Assembly (NCBI GenBank): GCA_002454415.1
Contig: DKIT01000160.1
Coordinates: 1,615 to 8,600 of the forward strand
From: Sphingobacterium sp. UBA6711
GTDB taxonomy: Bacteria > Bacteroidota > Bacteroidia > Sphingobacteriales > Sphingobacteriaceae
DNA: 6,986 bases
Direction of reading: 5' to 3'
Shown here: positions 6,400 to 6,986 of the stretch, piece by piece
How positions within the stretch are numbered: the first letter of the stretch is position 1
How the letters are laid out: every line of letters begins with the position of its first letter
Program-made: the position numbers and the translations under genes
The notes under the pieces: generated by a model
What the model was told of the DNA's origin: nothing
The model's input: the letters and a program-made list of their open reading frames with translations, nothing else
The model's database searches: none

Positions 6400-6986
6400 T
6401 TTATTCCAAAATTTTCTATCATTTCTAAGCACATGCGTCCATTAAGATAAGGGCACTTCCAGAACCCAGCTTTATCTTCTTTATGATTTACCTTTCCATT
6501 TTCAAGCCTACTCCAATACCATTCGCCCCGCTCCTTATCGATTAAATTCGACTTGATATAGGACCATATATTTTCCGCTTTTTCGGTATAGGACCAGTCA
6601 TCCAATAGCCGGCCTAAATATGAAAAACCGACTACAGCTTCCGCCTGTACCCACCAGTGGCGCTCACGGTCCCAGTGTCCGTTATTTCTTTCATAAGCTA
6701 AACTATCATCCGGCAAAACACCTTCCACTGCCGCACGACCGATATGGATAACCACAGCTTTCACTTTTTGGAATAGCTCCGGATCACCCAGCACTTCGGC
6801 GGCTTCCAACAGTAGCCATGCAGCTTCAATGTCATGGCCAAAAGACTGTGCTTCACCTTTTACCTGCCATTTTTCATCAAAAAAAAGCTGCAGATGCCCA
6901 GTAGATTTACTATATATCCGATCTAAAAATAGAAATATCAAATCAGTCTGTGCCTTAACAAGATCCTCATCGACCCATATACGCGA
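6396..6986 (-). CDS. AGE-family cellobiose/mannobiose 2-epimerase, C-terminal half (5' end beyond window); catalytic His replaced by Leu
   Basis: These 196 residues are roughly the C-terminal half of an N-acylglucosamine 2-epimerase/cellobiose 2-epimerase family (alpha/alpha)6-barrel protein of usual length about 390-420. The frame is open to the right edge (…RIWVDEDLVKAQTD), and the TTG near 6941 is internal. Motifs by visible residue are GHDIEAAWLL (50-59, with His51 and Glu54), RHWWVQAEAVVGF (109-121), ERGEWYWS, and FWKCPYLNGRMCLE (175-188). In this family the enzyme epimerises the reducing-end sugar of beta-1,4-disaccharides. Beside mannanases the expected reaction is mannobiose to mannosyl-glucose in the cytoplasm, feeding a GH130 phosphorylase. 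No signal peptide can be checked because the N-terminus is missing. Oddity: the last motif is normally PYHN, whose His is catalytic (His374 in Ruminococcus albus enzyme, 15 residues before its end, from memory); here it is Leu181, also 15 residues before the end. The family call is secure; activity and exact substrate are uncertain. Confidence 0.9.
   Translation of the reverse strand, partial: SRIWVDEDLVKAQTDLIFLFLDRIYSKSTGHLQLFFDEKWQVKGEAQSFGHDIEAAWLLLEAAEVLGDPELFQKVKAVVIHIGRAAVEGVLPDDSLAYERNNGHWDRERHWWVQAEAVVGFSYLGRLLDDWSYTEKAENIWSYIKSNLIDKERGEWYWSRLENGKVNHKEDKAGFWKCPYLNGRMCLEMIENFGIK

Noticed and set aside
6400..6432. Longer N-terminus for the first GH26 protein, starting at 6432
   Set aside because: It would put a charged 11-residue stretch before the signal peptide and overlap the epimerase by 37 bases; the ATGA overlap start at 6399 is the natural one.

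Overview
The window looks like chromosomal DNA from a Bacteroidota bacterium of the Sphingobacteriaceae type (Sphingobacterium or Pedobacter-like). This rests on an adjacent SusC/SusD pair, thioredoxin-fold TlpA-like exported proteins, A-rich starts without clear Shine-Dalgarno sequences, and moderate GC. The genus is inferred from gene style, not proven.

Two gene clusters converge. On the + strand (1-3951) lie the 3' end of a SusC-like TonB-dependent outer-membrane receptor, its SusD-like surface lipoprotein partner, and two consecutive exported TlpA-like thioredoxin-fold proteins. A strong hairpin sits between the SusD gene and the first thioredoxin gene. The run ends at a near-perfect 17-bp palindrome with A- and T-runs (3973-4011), which should terminate transcription in both directions.

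On the - strand (6986 down to 4145) is a tightly packed three-gene operon: the C-terminal half of an AGE/cellobiose 2-epimerase family protein (its 5' end lies outside the window), then two paralogous GH26 beta-mannanases. Both junctions are 4-base ATGA overlaps, so translation is probably coupled. The gene set fits the Bacteroidota mannan pathway: GH26 enzymes release mannobiose or short manno-oligosaccharides outside the cytoplasm, and a cytoplasmic 2-epimerase converts mannobiose to mannosyl-glucose for a GH130 phosphorylase (not in this window).

The most notable detail is in the epimerase. It keeps the GHDIE motif, but the C-terminal PYHN motif, which holds a catalytic histidine in characterised cellobiose 2-epimerases, reads PYLN. 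This is one base away from a His codon. Other points worth a look are the mirrored domain order of the two thioredoxin proteins, the divergence of the two GH26 active-site segments, and a 133-base unassigned stretch between the terminator and the mannanase operon. I found no rRNA, tRNA, CRISPR array, intact insertion sequence or clearly new type of system.
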